Below are positions 41,026-50,639 of a stretch of 64,000 bases of DNA, piece by piece. The translations under genes and the position numbers were made by a program. This DNA is from Burkholderiales bacterium. GTDB lineage: Bacteria > Pseudomonadota > Gammaproteobacteria > Burkholderiales > Casimicrobiaceae. Location: assembly GCA_020853025.1 (NCBI GenBank), contig JADYZP010000042.1:176917-240916 (forward strand). Direction: 5' to 3'. Each line of letters begins with the position of its first letter. The stretch's first letter is position 1. A model generated the notes under the pieces. The model made no database searches, was not told the DNA's origin, and worked only from the letters and a program-made list of their open reading frames with translations.

Positions 41026-44000
41026 CTACATGCTGCGCCGGTACTGGCCGCCCACCTCGAACAGCGCCTGGGTAATCTGGCCGAGCGAACACACGCGAAC
41101 GGTGTCGACGAGTTCCGCGAAGACGTTGCCATTGTCGATGACCACCTGTTTGAGCCGCGCCAGCGCTGCCGAAGCCAGGGCCGCGTGGCGCGCCTGGAAG
41201 TCGGCCAGCCGCTCGAGCTGCGAGCGCTTCTCCTCGTCGGACGAGCGTGCGAGTTCGATCTTGCGCGGATCCGTTTCCTCCTGCGCACTCCGGAAGGTGT
41301 TGACGCCGATGATCGGGTACGAGCCGTCGTGCTTCTTGTGCTCGTAGACCATCGACTCCTCCTGGATCCGGCCGCGCTGGTAGCCCGTCTCCATCGCGCC
41401 GAGCACGCCGCCGCGCTCGGAAATCGCCTCGAACTCGCGCAGCACCGCCTCCTCGACCAGGTCGGTCAGCTCGTCGATGATGAAGCTGCCCTGGTTGGGG
41501 TTCTCGTTCTTTGCGAGGCCCCACTCGCGGTTGATGATGAGCTGGATCGCCATCGCACGGCGCACGCTGTCCTCGGTCGGCGTCGTGATCGCCTCGTCGT
41601 AGGCGTTGGTGTGCAGCGAGTTCGTGTTGTCGTAGGTCGAGATCAGCGCCTGCAGCGTGGTACGGATGTCGTTGAACGAGATTTCCTGCGCGTGCAGGCT
41701 CCGCCCGCTGGTCTGTGAATGGAACTTGAGCTTTTGCGAGCGCTCGTTGGCGCCATAGCGGTTCTTCATTGCCACCGCCCAGATGCGGCGCGCGACACGA
41801 CCGATCACCGTGTACTCGGGGTCCATGCCGTAACTGAAGAAGAACGACAGGTTGCCTGCGAAGTCGTCGATGTGCATGCCGCGTGCGAGGTAGGCCTCGA
41901 CGAAGGTGAAGCCGTTGGCCAGCGTGAAGGCGAGCTGCGAGATCGGGTTCGCGCCGGCCTCGGCGATGTGGTAGCCGGAGATCGATACCGAGTAGAAGTT
42001 CTTCACGTCGTGATGAACGAAGTACGACTGGATATCACCCATGACCTTGAGCGAGAACTCGGTCGAGAAGATGCACGTGTTCTGCCCCTGGTCCTCCTTC
42101 AGAATATCCGCCTGCACGGTGCCGCGGACGGTGGCCAGCGTCCAGGCCCGGACCTTCTCGGTCTCGTCCTCCGTGGGCTCGCGACCGTTGTCGGCTCGAA
42201 AGCGGGCGAGCTGCTGGTCGATCGCAGTGTTCATGAACATCGCGAGCAGCGTCGGCGCCGGACCGTTGATGGTCATGGAAACGGAAGTTGTCGGCGCGCA
42301 TAGGTCAAACCCCGAGTACAGCACCTTCATGTCGTCGAGCGTGGCGATCGACACGCCCGAGTTGCCCACCTTGCCGTAGATATCGGGCCGCTGCGCGGGA
42401 TCGTTGCCGTAAAGCGTGACCGAGTCGAACGCGGTCGACAGCCGCTTGGCCGGCATGCCGTCGGCGAGGAGGTGGAAGCGCCGGTTGGTGCGGAATGGGT
42501 CACCCTCACCCGCGAACATGCGCGTGGGGTCCTCGTTCTCGCGCTTGAAGGCGAACACTCCCGCCGTGTAGGGAAAGCTTCCGGGAACGTTCTCGCGGAG
42601 CTGCCAGCGCAGGATCTCGCCGTCGTCCTCGCACTTCGGCAATGCGACTTTGGGCACTTTCGTGCCCGACAGCGACGTCGTGGTCAGCGTCGTGCGCACC
42701 TCCGATGAGCGAATCCTCACGACGTACTCGTCGCCGCTGTACGCCGCCTTCATTTGCGGCCACATGTCGAGGAGCTTCTTCGCACGTGCGTCGAGCCTGG
42801 CGTCGCGATCGGCGGCAAGGACTTCGATATCGGATGTGCTCTTGTCGCCCAGCATGGCCTGGACCGAGCGCAGCTGCTGCCGTTCGCGCGCAATCCGCGC
42901 CTGCTCCTCCGTCCACGCGTGATACTTGCGCACCGTCTCGGCGATCTCCGCAAGATAGCGCGACCGTGCCGCCGGCACGATGGCGGTCTGCGCCGACGAT
43001 TGCCGAGCGTCGACCGCGGGCAGCGTGCCGGACGCGAGCTGCAGTCCCTTGGTTGCGAGCATCGCCGCCAGCGCCTGGTACAGCGCCGTGACCCCGTCGT
43101 CGTTGAAACGCGAAGCGATCGTCCCGAATACGGGCATCTCCTCCGGACGCGACTTCCACGCTTCGCGGTTGCGCTGGAACTGCTTGCGCACGTCACGCAG
43201 CGCGTCGTGCGCACCCTTGCGATCGAACTTGTTGATGGCAACGATATCGGCGAAGTCGAGCATGTCGATCTTCTCGAGCTGGCTGGCCGCGCCGAACTCC
43301 GGGGTCATCACGTACAGCGATGCGTCGACCAGCGGAACGATCGCCGCATTGCCCTGGCCGATGCCGGAAGTTTCGACGACGACGAGATCGAAGCCCGCGG
43401 CCTTGCAGGCGGCAATGGTGTCCGGCAGCGCCTTCGACACTTCGCTGCCAGGTGACGCAAACGAGTCGCGTGTCGCCAGCGAGCGCATGTAGATGTTCGG
43501 GTGCTCGATCGCATTCATGCGGATGCGATCGCCCAGCAGCGCGCCGCCCGACTTCCGCCGCGACGGGTCGATGGAGACGATCGCGATCTTCAGCGCGTCG
43601 TTCTGGTCCAGGCGAAAGCGGCGCACGAGTTCGTCGGTCAGCGAGCTCTTGCCCGCACCTCCGGTGCCGGTGATGCCAAGCGTCGGCGCCGTCGACCGCC
43701 TGGCCTGCGCCAGGAGCTCGTCGTGCAGCTTCGCCGGCACGGCATCGTTCTCGAGACCGGTGATGAGCCGCGCCAAGGCGTGCGTGCGCACGAAGCGTGA
43801 GCCCTCGCGCAGCTCGGACAGCGATGCGGGGAGCTGCACGGATAGATCGGTGTCGCACGCCGCGACGATCTCGTTGATCATCCCCTGCAGGCCGAGCTTT
43901 TGTCCGTCCTCCGGCGAGAAGATGCGCGTGACACCGTAGTCGTGCAGTTCCTCGATCTCCTCCGGCACGATCACGCCGCCGCCGCCGCCGAATACCTTGA

Positions 44001-44295
44001 CATGCGCACCGCCGCGTTCGCGGAGGAGGTCGAGCATGTACTTGAAGAATTCGACGTGGCCGCCCTGGTAGGACGAAACAGCGATACCGTGGGCATCCTC
44101 CTGCAGCGCACAATTGACGATTTCCTCGACCGAACGATTGTGGCCAAGATGGATGACTTCGCAGCCGGTCGACTGCAGAATTCGCCGCATGATGTTGATC
44201 GACGCGTCGTGGCCATCGAACAGGCTCGCGGCGGTGACCATGCGCAACTTGTGGCGCGGCTTGTAGACCGGCGACGGACGGGAAGCAGCGTTCAT
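41026..44295 (-). CDS. icmF: Fused isobutyryl-CoA mutase with G-protein chaperone
   Basis: A 1089-residue three-part enzyme. Residues about 15-150 are the cobalamin-binding domain ([18 protein letters not shown], then [11 protein letters not shown]). Residues about 190-420 are the MeaI-type GTPase with P-loop [12 protein letters not shown] and INKFDRKG. Residues about 540-1089 are the acyl-CoA mutase barrel ([29 protein letters not shown]). It interconverts isobutyryl-CoA and n-butyryl-CoA and loads its own B12. Order and length match IcmF of Cupriavidus. ATG 44295 has GAGG seven bases upstream; ATG 44319 would add eight residues. Confidence 0.96.
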   Translation of the reverse strand: MNAASRPSPVYKPRHKLRMVTAASLFDGHDASINIMRRILQSTGCEVIHLGHNRSVEEIVNCALQEDAHGIAVSSYQGGHVEFFKYMLDLLRERGGAHVKVFGGGGGVIVPEEIEELHDYGVTRIFSPEDGQKLGLQGMINEIVAACDTDLSVQLPASLSELREGSRFVRTHALARLITGLENDAVPAKLHDELLAQARRSTAPTLGITGTGGAGKSSLTDELVRRFRLDQNDALKIAIVSIDPSRRKSGGALLGDRIRMNAIEHPNIYMRSLATRDSFASPGSEVSKALPDTIAACKAAGFDLVVVETSGIGQGNAAIVPLVDASLYVMTPEFGAASQLEKIDMLDFADIVAINKFDRKGAHDALRDVRKQFQRNREAWKSRPEEMPVFGTIASRFNDDGVTALYQALAAMLATKGLQLASGTLPAVDARQSSAQTAIVPAARSRYLAEIAETVRKYHAWTEEQARIARERQQLRSVQAMLGDKSTSDIEVLAADRDARLDARAKKLLDMWPQMKAAYSGDEYVVRIRSSEVRTTLTTTSLSGTKVPKVALPKCEDDGEILRWQLRENVPGSFPYTAGVFAFKRENEDPTRMFAGEGDPFRTNRRFHLLADGMPAKRLSTAFDSVTLYGNDPAQRPDIYGKVGNSGVSIATLDDMKVLYSGFDLCAPTTSVSMTINGPAPTLLAMFMNTAIDQQLARFRADNGREPTEDETEKVRAWTLATVRGTVQADILKEDQGQNTCIFSTEFSLKVMGDIQSYFVHHDVKNFYSVSISGYHIAEAGANPISQLAFTLANGFTFVEAYLARGMHIDDFAGNLSFFFSYGMDPEYTVIGRVARRIWAVAMKNRYGANERSQKLKFHSQTSGRSLHAQEISFNDIRTTLQALISTYDNTNSLHTNAYDEAITTPTEDSVRRAMAIQLIINREWGLAKNENPNQGSFIIDELTDLVEEAVLREFEAISERGGVLGAMETGYQRGRIQEESMVYEHKKHDGSYPIIGVNTFRSAQEETDPRKIELARSSDEEKRSQLERLADFQARHAALASAALARLKQVVIDNGNVFAELVDTVRVCSLGQITQALFEVGGQYRRSM

Positions 44296-44492
44296 CAAGA
44301 ACCTCGTGCGAAGTGCCATACGGATCCGGCACGAAGCAACACCGCCGGGCGTGGAAAGCTTAACCCACGTCGCTGCGGCACGCCGGCGAAGGGCGCAAAG
44401 GCCATGTTGGATAAGACTGCGATGTGTCGAATCACCCGGGACATGCTAGACTTCAGCAGCTATCGCATCGACTGGCGGCAGAAGGGGCGATG

Positions 44493-45161
44493 ATGAGCAA
44501 GAAGATATACGTTATCAATCCGAACTCGCTGCATACTGTCACCGGCGGGATCGAGGAGGCGTTGGAACCGCTGCGCATTCCCGGCGGGCCGGAGATCGAA
44601 TGCCTGACCCTCGCCGCGGGGCCACCCGGAATCCAGAAGCAGCAGGATGTCGACTCGGTCGTCACACCCCTCATTCGTCAGGTAGCTTCACTGGAACTGA
44701 GCGCAAGTGCGTTTGTCATTGCGTGTTTCAGCGACCCTGGACTTCATTCTCTGCGGGAGATAACGGCGAAGCCAGTGATCGGAATTGGCGAGGCGGGAAT
44801 CCTTACTGCCTTGACGCTCGGGCAGCGAGTCGGCGTCATTGCCATCCTGCCCGAATCGATCCCACGACATCTGCGATACTACGGATCGATGGGCCTTCTG
44901 GACAGGCTCGCCGGGGAACTCCCCGTAAACTTGGGTGTTGCTGAGCTCGCCGATCGTGAGCAAACCCTGGAGCGCATGAGCGCAGTCGGCAGCGTGCTCC
45001 GTGACGCGCACGGCGCCGACGTCCTGGTGATGGGCTGTGCGGGCATGGCGGCTCTCCGCAACCGCCTGCAGGAGGCGGTTGGGGTACCCGTCGTCGAGCC
45101 CTGCCAGGCGGGCGTCGCGATGGTGATGGGACGGGTTCTGCTGAATTGGCACTCGACGTGA
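44493..45161 (+). CDS. Asp/Glu/hydantoin racemase family protein
   Basis: A 222-residue member of the cofactor-independent racemase family. The two catalytic cysteines lie in IACFSDPG (Cys78) and MGCAGM (Cys182), a spacing like the hydantoin racemase HyuE group, and the N-terminal KIYVINPNS fits that group too. The hydantoinase gene downstream supports hydantoin or a related cyclic ureide as substrate; allantoin racemase is the main alternative. ATG 44493 is chosen over the adjacent ATG at 44490 because the GAAGGGG site is then better spaced. It marks the start of the accessory region. Confidence 0.82.
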   Translation: MSKKIYVINPNSLHTVTGGIEEALEPLRIPGGPEIECLTLAAGPPGIQKQQDVDSVVTPLIRQVASLELSASAFVIACFSDPGLHSLREITAKPVIGIGEAGILTALTLGQRVGVIAILPESIPRHLRYYGSMGLLDRLAGELPVNLGVAELADREQTLERMSAVGSVLRDAHGADVLVMGCAGMAALRNRLQEAVGVPVVEPCQAGVAMVMGRVLLNWHST

Positions 45162-45203
45162 CTGCAGGATAGCCGTCATGGTAAATATATATTCGGCGGG
45201 GCG

Positions 45204-45671
45204 GGGAGCGAAGAGATCTCCGACATTCACGGCTTCGATGCCGATGCCACGCTCGAGCCTGACTTGCGCCGTTTAGAGAGCGTGCATCAGACTCACGACG
45301 ATCAAGTCGGGCACATTGTCTTCCGTGCCTGTCGGCTCTTCGTCCCGGCGAGACTCGATGAATTTCTCTGGCCGATCGTCTAGCCATGCGGCCCGGCCAT
45401 GCTGCGATACAAAGGCCTGTTGCACTTAAAGGACAACGCGGACCAGGTGATCCTGCAGCAGGGTGTGCCGGCACTGATGCATGCTGAGCCTGGGCCGCAC
45501 TGGGTGGCCGACGAAGAGCGTACCAGCGTCTTGGCCTTCATCGGTCGCGACTTGCCGAGGGATTCTTTCGAGCAAGTGTTGGAAAGCAGTCTCGTGATGG
45601 GTCGGCCGTCCCGCGCCGGGATGCTATCTTCGATCCGCCGGGATGCATCCTCCGTGCCGCGGGCAACGTGA
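45204..45671 (+). pseudogene. CobW/COG0523-family GTPase, C-terminal remnant
   Basis: One frame reads ISDIHGFDADATL, then THDDQVGHIVFRACRLFVPARLDEFL, an in-frame TAG at 45381, then PAMLRYKGLLHLKDNAD, a Gln-Gln-Gly-Val segment and VLAFIGRDLP. This is the order of the C-terminal half of CobW-type metallochaperone GTPases (D..VGS.vFR, then LR.KG.l.l, then lvFIGr.l). The Walker motifs and the whole GTPase domain are missing, and the stop interrupts what remains. Such GTPases often load zinc into amidohydrolases, so it may once have served the neighbouring hydantoinase. I read it as dead rather than recoded. Confidence 0.75.
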
Positions 45672-45725
45672 ATCTGCCCTCTCGGGCGGAGTGCGGGTCT
45701 CCGTCAAAGCAAAAGGACCGTCGTG

Positions 45726-47180
45726 ATGCAGGAGCATGATCTCACCATACGCAACGGAACCATCGTCACCGCAGCCGAGGCGTTTCGAGGTGATCTCGGG
45801 ATCGCCGGCGGCCGCGTGGTCGCCATGGCAGCGCGTTTGCAGGCAAGTGCCCGTGACATCGATGCGACCGGGCGGCTGGTCATGCCGGGTGGCATCGACA
45901 GCCACTGCCATGTCGAGCAGCTCTCCAGCACGGGCGTGATGTGCGCCGACGACTTCTACTCAGCGACGGTGTCCGCCGCGTTTGGCGGCAACACGACGAT
46001 CATTCCGTTCGCCTGTCAGCATCGCGGCAATTCGCTGCTGGAGGTCGTTAAAGACTATTCGGAGCGAGCGCGCACGAAGGCCGTGATCGACTATTCGTTT
46101 CACCTCATCGTCTCGGATCCGACCGTGGAGGCGATGAACGAACACCTGCCACAGCTCATAAGGCGCGGCATGACGTCGTTCAAGGTCTACATGACCTACG
46201 ATCGCCTCAAGCTCGACGACTACCAGTTGCTCGAAGTGCTTTCACTGGCCAATCGCGAGGGTGCGCTCGTCATGGTGCACGCGGAGAACAACGACATGAT
46301 CCGCTGGATCGCCAAGCGACTGCTGGACCAGGGTCACAAGGCGCCGCGCTTTCACGTCGTCAGCCACGACCCGGTCGCCGAGGCCGAGGCCGCGCACCGC
46401 GCGATTGCGATATCGCGCCTGCTCGAAGTCCCGATACTGATCGTTCACGTTTCGGGGATCGAGGCCGCGCGAATCATCAGGGCCGCGCAGACACTTGGTG
46501 CGCAGGTTTACGCCGAGACCTGCCCACAGTACCTTTTCCTCACGGCCGCCGACGTCGACCTGCCCGGGCTCGAGGGCGCCATGTTCTGCTGCAGTCCACC
46601 GCCGCGCGATTATGCTTCGCAGGAAGCAATATGGGCGGGCCTCACCAACGGCACGTTCCAGCTGTTCTCCTCCGATCATGCGCCGTACCGTTTCGACGAG
46701 TCCGGCAAGCTGCCCAGGGGCAGCGATACCACCTTCAAAGAGATGGCCAATGGCGTGCCCGGCATCGAGTTGCGCATGCCGTTGCTGTTTTCCGAAGGCG
46801 TGGGCAAGGGCAGGATCGGCTTAAGCGAGTTCGTAGCTCTCACCTCCACCAATCACGCGCGGATGTACGGGCTGTATCCGCGCAAGGGGACGCTCGCCAT
46901 CGGCTCGGACGCCGACATCGCGATCTGGAACCCGGACGCGAAAGTCGAGATCACGTGGTCGAAGCTTCACGACAACGTCGGTTACACGCCCTACGAAGGC
47001 AGAACGATCACGGGCTGGCCGGAGACGGTGATTAACCGGGGCCGGATCGTGCTTTCGAGCGGAACATTGCATGCGGCGCACGGCTCCGGCGAGTTCATCC
47101 CGCGCGGCGCGCCGGGACCGATAGAGCAGAGGCCGGCGCCAACGCCGGACGGGCGGCTGTTTAAGTCACTGATAGGATAA
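45726..47180 (+). CDS. Hydantoinase/dihydropyrimidinase
   Basis: A 484-residue cyclic amidohydrolase. All dinuclear-metal ligands are seen: DSHCH (His60, His62), the carboxylated lysine in FKVYMTYD (Lys153), His185 in MVHAEN, His241 in VHVSG and Asp317 in SSDHAP. It opens the ring of hydantoins or dihydropyrimidines to N-carbamoyl amino acids. The ATG at 45726 has AAAGGA eight bases upstream. No N-carbamoylase gene (carbamoyl amidase) lies in the window, so the product would need another enzyme. Racemase and hydantoinase flank the CobW remnant in the same direction. Confidence 0.9.
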   Translation: MQEHDLTIRNGTIVTAAEAFRGDLGIAGGRVVAMAARLQASARDIDATGRLVMPGGIDSHCHVEQLSSTGVMCADDFYSATVSAAFGGNTTIIPFACQHRGNSLLEVVKDYSERARTKAVIDYSFHLIVSDPTVEAMNEHLPQLIRRGMTSFKVYMTYDRLKLDDYQLLEVLSLANREGALVMVHAENNDMIRWIAKRLLDQGHKAPRFHVVSHDPVAEAEAAHRAIAISRLLEVPILIVHVSGIEAARIIRAAQTLGAQVYAETCPQYLFLTAADVDLPGLEGAMFCCSPPPRDYASQEAIWAGLTNGTFQLFSSDHAPYRFDESGKLPRGSDTTFKEMANGVPGIELRMPLLFSEGVGKGRIGLSEFVALTSTNHARMYGLYPRKGTLAIGSDADIAIWNPDAKVEITWSKLHDNVGYTPYEGRTITGWPETVINRGRIVLSSGTLHAAHGSGEFIPRGAPGPIEQRPAPTPDGRLFKSLIG

Positions 47181-47330
47181 ACCTCCAGCTCGCTGCGTTC
47201 ATCCCTCGCGGGGGTGCAGGCCTTCATTGGGGCGGGCCCGGTGGGAGGTATCTGTCCGGGCTTCCCCACCTTCCCTGAGCGGCCGCGCTGATCGAGACTA
47301 CCGCTTTGGCCTGCGGAGGGCGAGGTCATG

Positions 47331-47435
47331 GTGGGAAGGCAACAGCGGCGTCGGCAGTGGGAGAGGCGAGTCGCCGGCGAGAAGTTGTTCGTCGACTACG
47401 CCGGCCCAACCGTCCCGCTCGATGTGCGGAATGTA
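47331..47435 (+). mobile_element. IS21-family transposase (IstA) fragment
   Basis: A frame starting GTG at 47331 reads QQRRRQWERRVAGEKLFVDYA followed by GPTVPLDV. GEKLFVDYAGPTVP is the well-known start of the catalytic DDE domain of IS21 IstA. Only about 35 residues survive, with no IstB and no visible terminal repeats. The AT-rich transporter block begins right after it, so it probably marks an old insertion edge. The GC-rich bases 47181-47330 before it hold no gene that I can support. Confidence 0.65.
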
Positions 47436-47452
47436 AGACAGAACCCCACACT

Positions 47453-48238
47453 TCACTTCTTATAGCTATGTAATATGCTTAACAGCTCCTTCTTGCAGGA
47501 AACGAATTCGTCGCATGTAACTACGCCGTATTCTCGTGGCTCAGGAAGATTCACTGGTTTTTTGTACTTTATCTTTCCAGGCCTTGGAGTCAAGACCAGA
47601 ATCCTATTGGAAAGCAAGATTGCTTCCTCAATATCATGCGTTACAAGCAAAATAGTTGGATGAAGTTGCCTGCATATTGCCAGTAGGTTTTCTTGCATCT
47701 CTAACCGAGTTTGCGCATCCAATGCTCCAAAAGGCTCATCCATCAATAGAATCCGAGGTTCATTAATCAGCGCTCTAGCAAGTGCCACTCTTTGCTTCAT
47801 TCCGCCGGATAGTTGATATGGATAATGCTCTTCGAAACCTGTCAAATTGGTAGATTCAATGAACTCTTTCACTTTCTTTGTTATTTCTTTCTCCTCAAGG
47901 CCGTGAATCTTCAATCCGAATGCGATATTTTCCCGCACTCGAAGCCACGGAAACAATGCATGTGTTTGAAACACGACCACCCTGTCGCGACCTATTTTGT
48001 TAATGCGCGCACCATCAATGAGTACCTCTCCAGTAACGCCGTTGGTATCAAATCCAGCGATGATGTTTATTATAGTCGACTTCCCGCATCCACTCGGCCC
48101 AACAATGCTTACAATCTCCTTATCTTTGATTTCGAAGCTTACATTTTGTAATGCTACAACATCAGCGTTCCTTTCTTCACTTCGATACACCTTTGTCACA
48201 TTTTTAAGCTCAATTCTCACATTAGAATTTTCTCTCAT
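47453..48238 (-). CDS. ABC transporter ATP-binding protein, TauB/SsuB family
   Basis: A 261-residue ATPase with Walker A GPSGCGKST (residues 47-55), Q-loop VFQTHALFPWLRV, signature YQLSGGMKQR and Walker B ILLMDEPFGALD. These mark the nitrate/sulfonate/taurine group. The ATG at 48238 is preceded by GAGG at good distance; a TTG at 48244 is possible. The gene is distinctly AT-rich with lysine- and isoleucine-rich codons, unlike the GC-rich genes on either side, a sign of transfer from a lower-GC donor. It belongs with the permease and binding protein upstream. Confidence 0.93.
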   Translation of the reverse strand: MRENSNVRIELKNVTKVYRSEERNADVVALQNVSFEIKDKEIVSIVGPSGCGKSTIINIIAGFDTNGVTGEVLIDGARINKIGRDRVVVFQTHALFPWLRVRENIAFGLKIHGLEEKEITKKVKEFIESTNLTGFEEHYPYQLSGGMKQRVALARALINEPRILLMDEPFGALDAQTRLEMQENLLAICRQLHPTILLVTHDIEEAILLSNRILVLTPRPGKIKYKKPVNLPEPREYGVVTCDEFVSCKKELLSILHSYKK

Positions 48239-48254
48239 TATCAATTCCTCGGTA

Positions 48255-49055
48255 CTACTTTCCGGCCCAGTGACAAGTCTTATTCTCTAGGAGCCTCACA
48301 ATTGACTCCAACACGAACCCTATGATTCCTACAATCATTATCCCAACATAGACTTCCGGGATTCTAAAAAAGGTTGCCGCGTCCATTATCATATAACCTA
48401 GGCCTTCTTGCGCCGCCACAAGTTCAGCAGCCACGATTATCGACCATGATATTGCCGTCGCTGTCTTTATGCCTGTGACCACAAAGGGCAGAGAAGCAGG
48501 CAAAATTACTTTGAAAAATAGCTGCCTTTCTGTGGCGCCAAGATTCCTAGCCACAAGGATTAGGTCCCTAGGCACCGACCTTACCCCAGCACTGCAATTC
48601 AGTGTCATGTATAAGAAAGCCCCCATAAAGACAAGAGACACCTTTGAAAATTCTCCGATTCCAAACCAAAGTATCACAAGCGGGATATATGCAATAGGAG
48701 GGATTGGCCTTAGAAACGAAGTGAAGGGAGTAATAATTGCAGAAATATACTTGTTGTAACCAGCTGCTAGGCCGATTGGTATACCAAGCGCTATTGCTGC
48801 GAGAAGACCGGCAGAAGTGCGAAGTACACTACTGGAAATATGTGCAAACATGGACTTCCCAACATAGCCTTGAGTGAAAACTTCCTTCAATTTGGCAAGG
48901 AAAACAGTTGGAGAAGGAATTATCAAAGCGCTAATAGTGAAGAACATAGTTACAAATGCCCAAACAGCGAGCACAAACATTACGCTTAGGATGCTAATTA
49001 GTGTAAACCGGTGCGTTTCCCATACCTTTGCCAGACCTTCATTTAGGCTACTCAT
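48255..49055 (-). CDS. ABC transporter permease, TauC/SsuC family
   Basis: A 266-residue permease with about six helices. The cytoplasmic coupling loop is ARNLGATERQLFFKVILPASL (EAA-type motif; spans 48481-48546) and IPLVILWFGIGEFSKV is typical of SsuC/TauC. A GGAGAGGAGG site precedes the ATG. It is AT-rich like its ATPase partner. The 490 bases upstream, where one would expect the binding-protein gene to abut, are GC-rich debris. Confidence 0.92.
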   Translation of the reverse strand: MSSLNEGLAKVWETHRFTLISILSVMFVLAVWAFVTMFFTISALIIPSPTVFLAKLKEVFTQGYVGKSMFAHISSSVLRTSAGLLAAIALGIPIGLAAGYNKYISAIITPFTSFLRPIPPIAYIPLVILWFGIGEFSKVSLVFMGAFLYMTLNCSAGVRSVPRDLILVARNLGATERQLFFKVILPASLPFVVTGIKTATAISWSIIVAAELVAAQEGLGYMIMDAATFFRIPEVYVGIMIVGIIGFVLESIVRLLENKTCHWAGK

Positions 49056-49545
49056 TTGCCTCCTCTCCGCGAATTTTTCATAATTTCTCTCCTCCTCCTG
49101 CTTTCCATCGGCGAGTTGATCAAGTCCGCACCTCCCAGTGTCTTGAGTTGAACTGTAACCTTTCGACTCCCGTGCTGATCGAGCGGACCTGGGCCAGGCA
49201 TGGCATCGGACGCGGATCGCCACGCGGTAGTCCGACCGTGGTAGCCCGGCGCGTCAGGACCACGCCGCCGAGCTTCTAGTTGATCCGGGTGTCGCGGCCT
49301 TGTGGAGTGTCGAGCGGCCTCTTCCTTTTCGCGGTTGGCGCCCCCTCCGGTGGCTTGACCTCGGCCCCCCCGGCGACACCCGGGCCGCTGGTGTCTCGCT
49401 GCAAGAAGCGCGTAGCGCGACCGGAAGCGACACCAGCACAACCCCGGACTTCTTCACAGATTTTGCTCATCTTCAGCTCCATGTCTTGGATTCATGGACT
49501 TCCCCCAAATCCGTGTCCAAAACAACCGGAGGTGTGGCATCTCAC
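49056..49545. mobile_element. GC-rich debris, possibly transposase remains, splitting the transporter operon
   Basis: A GC-rich block without an intact gene lies between two AT-rich transporter genes. On the minus strand a short frame (49276-49464) starts MSKICEEVRG, loosely like an IstA N-terminus (MxKIREVL.L) with disturbed frames, but I cannot prove it. The composition jump on both sides supports an inserted and decayed element. No target duplication or clean inverted ends were found by eye. Confidence 0.4.
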
Positions 49546-50586
49546 TTATTTCCGCTTTTTTTCAACATACTTTTCCAGAAATACCGATTCGATAAATTCC
49601 GAAATTCTGGGATTCGTCGTATTTATTTTCTGCCTATACATAAAATCTGCGATGCCCTGAAGGGCTTTAGGAAGACCGTCATCAGAAACCATTGAAAGCT
49701 CGTATCTTGGATTGACCTGCTCTTCGAAATCTGGAAAGTATTCCCTTTTCAAAAGGTCTTCCACTACATTATCGGTAAGCCCTAATTCCCGCTGCAAAAT
49801 TCGTTTTAGCTTCTCCGGTTCTTTCTTGAATGCCCTCTCACCCATATCGAGCGCTTCTATAAACTTCATAACTACAACTGGATTTTTCGCTAACCACTCT
49901 TCCCTGGCCACCCAAACCATTCCGAATTTTACATTGACATCTCGATCTCTGGCGACGATGTGATTGCCCGCTTCTGTTAGTTTATTGATCCATGGTGACC
50001 AAACCCACAGTGCGTCAACATCCCCATTACTAAAAACGGGAATCAAGGCCGGAAAGGGAATATCAAGGATCTCAACTTTCTTGGGGTCCAGCTGGAAGTA
50101 GTCTAAAGCCTTAAATAAGGCGTACCATGAGGTCGACCCTTTTGTCGCCCCCACCTTCTTTCCCACAATATCATTTATTGATTTTATCCCACTCTCTGGT
50201 CGGGCTACCAAGCCTTCTACACCACTAGAATCATCCACTAATAGAATAATCTTGATTTTTATACCTTGGGCTATGGCACTCACCGCAGGTACAGCACCCA
50301 TCGCGGCTACATCTATGCTTTTGCTTTGCAATGCGGAAAATGCTGGCGGTCCCGCTGTAAACTTAATATCTTGCGTCTTTAATCCAAGGCTTTCAAAATA
50401 TTTTCCTTCTCTTGCCATAAAAAACCGGACGTTCTGGGCTGGCTGGTAGCCTATCCGAATCGTTGCCATATCTTCAGCTAAAGTCTCAACTGGCCATAAG
50501 ACTCCTATGCAAAAAATGGTGATTATTGCCATAACCGCTAGTCCAATACTCCCTTTGTTATCTGGTCTCTTCTTTAGATTCATCAT
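49546..50586 (-). CDS. TauA/SsuA-like substrate-binding protein
   Basis: A 346-residue periplasmic binding protein of the NMT1/SsuA/TauA group: signal peptide (LAVMAIITIFCIGVLWPVETLA), then TIRIGYQPAQNVRFFMA, AGPPAFSALQSKSIDVAAMG and SNGDVDALWVWSPW. The pattern is closest to taurine/sulfonate binders, though this group also includes nitrate and pyrimidine-precursor binders. GGGAGGACG precedes ATG 50586. It is AT-rich. It would feed the permease and ATPase at 48255 and 47453, from which it is now separated by debris. Confidence 0.92.
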   Translation of the reverse strand: MMNLKKRPDNKGSIGLAVMAIITIFCIGVLWPVETLAEDMATIRIGYQPAQNVRFFMAREGKYFESLGLKTQDIKFTAGPPAFSALQSKSIDVAAMGAVPAVSAIAQGIKIKIILLVDDSSGVEGLVARPESGIKSINDIVGKKVGATKGSTSWYALFKALDYFQLDPKKVEILDIPFPALIPVFSNGDVDALWVWSPWINKLTEAGNHIVARDRDVNVKFGMVWVAREEWLAKNPVVVMKFIEALDMGERAFKKEPEKLKRILQRELGLTDNVVEDLLKREYFPDFEEQVNPRYELSMVSDDGLPKALQGIADFMYRQKINTTNPRISEFIESVFLEKYVEKKRK

Positions 50587-50639
50587 TTTGCGTCCTCCCG
50601 TTTTGGTCTCTAACGACATGGGAAAGTTATACAAACTGG

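Noticed and set aside
45381..45383. Recoded in-frame TAG in the CobW-like sequence
   Set aside because: The GTPase domain is missing as well, so a simple pseudogene explains the stop better than recoding.
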